This document shows, one piece after another, positions 61,460 through 64,000 of a stretch of 64,000 nucleotides of DNA. How positions within the stretch are numbered: the first letter of the stretch is position 1; the number at the start of each line of letters is the position of its first letter. This stretch comes from Siphonodentalium dalli (taxonomy: Eukaryota > Mollusca > Scaphopoda > Gadilida > Siphonodentaliidae). A model generated the notes under the pieces. It searched no databases. It was not told where the DNA came from and was given only the letters and a program-made list of their open reading frames with translations. The stretch lies in contig CP136066.1 of assembly GCA_032622095.1 (NCBI GenBank), positions 149,203,559 through 149,267,558 on the forward strand, written 5' to 3'. The translations under genes and the position numbers were made by a program.

Positions 61460-61785
61460 TGTGTGAAATTGAGGGGAGGGGTTGTCCGCTGGGTCCGGCC
61501 ATTTGTGGGACCGTCTCCTGTAGTGCTCGGCAGCGTGTGTGCGGCGGGTGGATGGGTGTGGGTCGTTGATGGGTGCATGGTCCACTCGTGTGCTCTGTGT
61601 GCGACGTGGACAGCGCGGTGATTGTGATGGGAATGGGTTGACGACTCGAATCATATTCATTATAGTTGCTGCGTTGTTTGCATCGTTCGTGGGAAGGGGT
61701 GTGGGTGTGTTTTGTGCTCATCCGTGGCTTGGGTTCGTTCGGTTGTTGCATGTGTTCTGTTGGGTGTAGTGGGGCGTGGGGCATG
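61460..61785. other. strongly strand-skewed G/T-rich tract
   Basis: The + strand is rich in G and T with little C for over 300 bases, and overall GC is well above the flanks. The skew leaves frames open on both strands (low-complexity Thr/Pro/His on -, Gly/Val/Arg on +), which I do not take as genes. Confidence 0.6.
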
Positions 61786-63030
61786 ATTTGGTGTGTAGCA
61801 CCCCTTTAATCATCAGTATAACATATCTCCGTTCTTTCAGTGTGATATTACTCATCTAAGATGAACATGTGTTATCGTTTCTTTGAAATTACATGCAGTC
61901 GCTCTTTCCGTATGAAAATAGTGGTATTTGCTTTGTGTTGAACAAAATTGTTTCTTTGTCATTTTGCGCTGTTTATTATACACTCGTTTGTTAGTTGCAA
62001 TCTCATGCCCATGGGGGGTCGTAGATTTGAGTAAATCAATCTATCACTCGAAAACAAAGAAAGAAAGATAATTGCTATTAAAAAATTAATTTAAAAAAAA
62101 AAATCCTATTTGCAACAAAAATTGGCCCCTACCATTTGGCATTTGACAATTGATCTCCATCGGGCTAACGCCCGTAGAGATCATATTCCACCAGTACAAA
62201 ACATGGGAACATTTTGATGTGCTGACCCGTTACAACAGGGAACTTTATAACATTTAACACACAAGGCAGGGCAAAAGAAAATGAAAAGTGGCTACAAAAA
62301 TTATGCAATTGGCAACGACATTTTAGAATTAATGATACATTTAGAACACGATTTACCATGAAAACAGTGAAAAACGCCACTTATCCATAAAAATATTGAC
62401 AATTGTATCTAACGAACTTATGTAATCGAACCCGTATTTTCCGATAATAAAAAGAGTTTTGCCAAAATGGATGGTACGACATTTTAGAAGCTCACATACG
62501 TTATGCTCCCCCAGTATGGTATGTGACATTTGTTATGCGTTACTCGGTTTTATGCTTTTAATCTGTCTTCAGATGTGGAAATCACTCGCTGCGTTCATAA
62601 TGTCCCATCTTTTTACTAGTAAATAGGTATTGGTTCATGACTATGTCGTCCTAGTCAAGATGTGTCAGAATAGTTGTGATATCAACAGAGAAGTTAATAT
62701 CTTTGTGGACCCTTTTTCAAAAACATTATGGAGTGAAGCCTGGCCCCATTCATGGTGGACGAGGACAGTGGTCCATTTCCGAGTGATAAAATAAAAATCA
62801 CAACACGAGTTAAAATAATCATGCTTTGTCAACGTGTTGTCGCAATGTTATGCCACATTATTCGGAATGGTTATTTGTGACACGTTTGATTGTCACGATG
62901 GATTACACGGGAATATAAGTGCGTTTGTATGAAATAGGAGGACCGATAATTCAATACAATAAGACTTAGATCGTAAAGAAGTACAATCAGTTCAGATATA
63001 CATGTTTACATATATGGTAGCGTTTCGGTA
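61786..63030. other. no gene recognised
   Basis: AT-rich intergenic sequence with no repeat I could match elsewhere in the window. Confidence 0.45.
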
Positions 63031-63034
63031 TGAA

Positions 63035-63265
63035 TTAGTTAGTAGGGACGAACAAATTACATGTATGTCGCAGGCGGCCTATATAAGATATATTATCACA
63101 TAAACTATCTGATTTCCTTTCTTCTAGATTTGAAATTATATACTTATATATCTCAGTAAATTGGTATACGCTGGAATCATTTGGAGTTGATCCGGATTGT
63201 AAAATACTAAGGAGATTATTATCCCTTAGGTATAAGGAGAGGCTGTTATAGATACTTTTTCTCAA
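63035..63265 (-). pseudogene. LINE reverse transcriptase fragment
   Basis: On the - strand the frame contains SLYLRDNNLLSILQSGSTPN and SVYQFTEIYKYIISNLEERK. It corresponds to the conserved LINE segment before the RT A motif (SxF.DN.LL...QSGFRPGDST...L..I...I...L). The catalytic aspartates that follow are not recognisable. It belongs to the same - strand element as 63370-64000, with an internal deletion between endonuclease and RT. Confidence 0.75.
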
Positions 63266-63369
63266 AGACTTTAAAAATACAACTGAGAAATGCGACTGGA
63301 CATTAGATCAGAGGTTCATTAGAGGAATATATGTTTTTAATTGTATTTTTATTTTTTGTGAATATTGAT

Positions 63370-64000
63370 GACAGGTCCACTGTGGTTGCGTTTTTCATGT
63401 ATGAGAGACAATTCTTCATTCATAGAAGTAAAAGTTGCGTTGTCGTAATTCCAAAGTGTCTTGAAATTAATCTCGTATTCTAGGGGTTCAAATCGAAGTT
63501 CAGTACAGCTGGGCATTGGTATCTTACTAGATTCGGAACGAGTGTATCATGAACATCCGAGCTATGAATAAATTCCTTTTTGTTTGTAATGAAGGTATCA
63601 GTCAATGTTGAGGAAGATTCCGTGAAATGGAGTGGTACCTCAATCAATCTCTGCATCCCTTTAAATTTACAAATATCCTTAATTTCGTTTGTACATGGAG
63701 GAAGCTGGTTACAGTTCAGATCACCGGTTATGGTAATATGAAAATTGAGAGAGGTTGCCCACTCGATGGATGTTTCTCTATTGCCCCACCCATTACAGGG
63801 GGATTGGGAGGCCTATATGATGTTCGAATTAATGTTTTATATCTTTCGGTGTTAACTTCAATCCAAACACTTTCCAGATTGGGTATTTCTAGGTCGAAGC
63901 TTCTCATATATGGAAGGGTGTTTTTAATGTACATGACGACTCCACGTCCAGCGGTTTCGGTCACATCCTTCGGGTCAGTGAAAGCCGGCAATACTGACTG
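63370..64000 (-). pseudogene. LINE endonuclease fragment, runs off the window
   Basis: On the - strand the frame at 63991-63728 reads GRGVVMYIKNTLPYMRSFDLE and NLESVWIEVNTERYKTLI, then YRPPNPP. After a frameshift it continues ITGDLNCNQLPP (the catalytic GDLN-type motif, about 63735-63705) and LTDTFITNKKEFIHSSDVHD (about 63610-63550). This is an apurinic-endonuclease-like domain of a CR1/Rex-type LINE. The element is decayed and begins beyond the right edge. Confidence 0.85.

Noticed and set aside
61387-61784. Long overlapping open frames on both strands
   Set aside because: They result from the strong G/T skew; the translations are low-complexity Thr/Pro/His or Gly/Val/Arg.

Overview
The window is AT-rich eukaryotic DNA from an animal. 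Signs of this are introns of 7-12 kb with GT/AG junctions, a secreted PAN/apple plus C-type-lectin protein with all-phase-1 junctions, many decayed non-LTR retrotransposons, and a dense load of small inverted-repeat transposons. A marine invertebrate, most likely a mollusc or other lophotrochozoan, fits best. That is inferred from repeat style and domain content; no marker gene fixes the species.

The one gene I can assemble fully is on the + strand, spread over about 20 kb. Exon 1 (21650-21917) has a signal peptide and a PAN/apple-like domain. Exon 2 (34054-34218) is the first half of a C-type lectin domain (CTLD). Exon 3 (41805-42043) is the second half plus stop. All junctions are GT/AG, both introns are phase 1, and the joined frame gives 223 residues without a stop. 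A paralogous last exon lies on the - strand at 55714-55949 with the same phase-1 acceptor, so this is probably part of a lectin gene cluster.

Layout: 0-4.3 kb holds MITE ends and a LINE with a nearly intact reverse transcriptase (one stop and one poly-A frameshift in the main region). 4.3-11.6 kb holds duplicated non-coding repeats enclosed by three nested inverted-repeat pairs. 12.5-18.5 kb is a diverged inverted duplication around a tRNA-headed SINE. 18.6-20.3 kb is a LINE remnant and a 167-bp tandem repeat. 21.6-42.0 kb is the lectin gene. Its introns contain two LINE pieces, a 2.1-kb element with 32-bp inverted ends and a zinc-finger ORF, a mariner-like MITE ending 31 bp before exon 2, a piggyBac-like MITE with two mirror-image hairpins, a 1.07-kb unit with perfect 38-bp inverted ends, and a hAT-like element with exact 8-bp target duplications. 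42.2-43.6 kb has repeats of a short motif. 44.6-45.0 kb is a complete MITE. 45.6-55.05 kb is a 4.7-kb direct tandem duplication, still nearly identical. 56.1-56.5 kb is a second piggyBac-like MITE. 57.4-58.7 kb is a GC-rich satellite that reverses orientation midway. 59.6-61.0 kb and 63.0-64.0 kb are LINE endonuclease/RT fragments on opposite strands.

No rRNA, functional tRNA, CRISPR array or bacterial operon is visible. Most of the sequence is repeat-derived or shows nothing recognisable.
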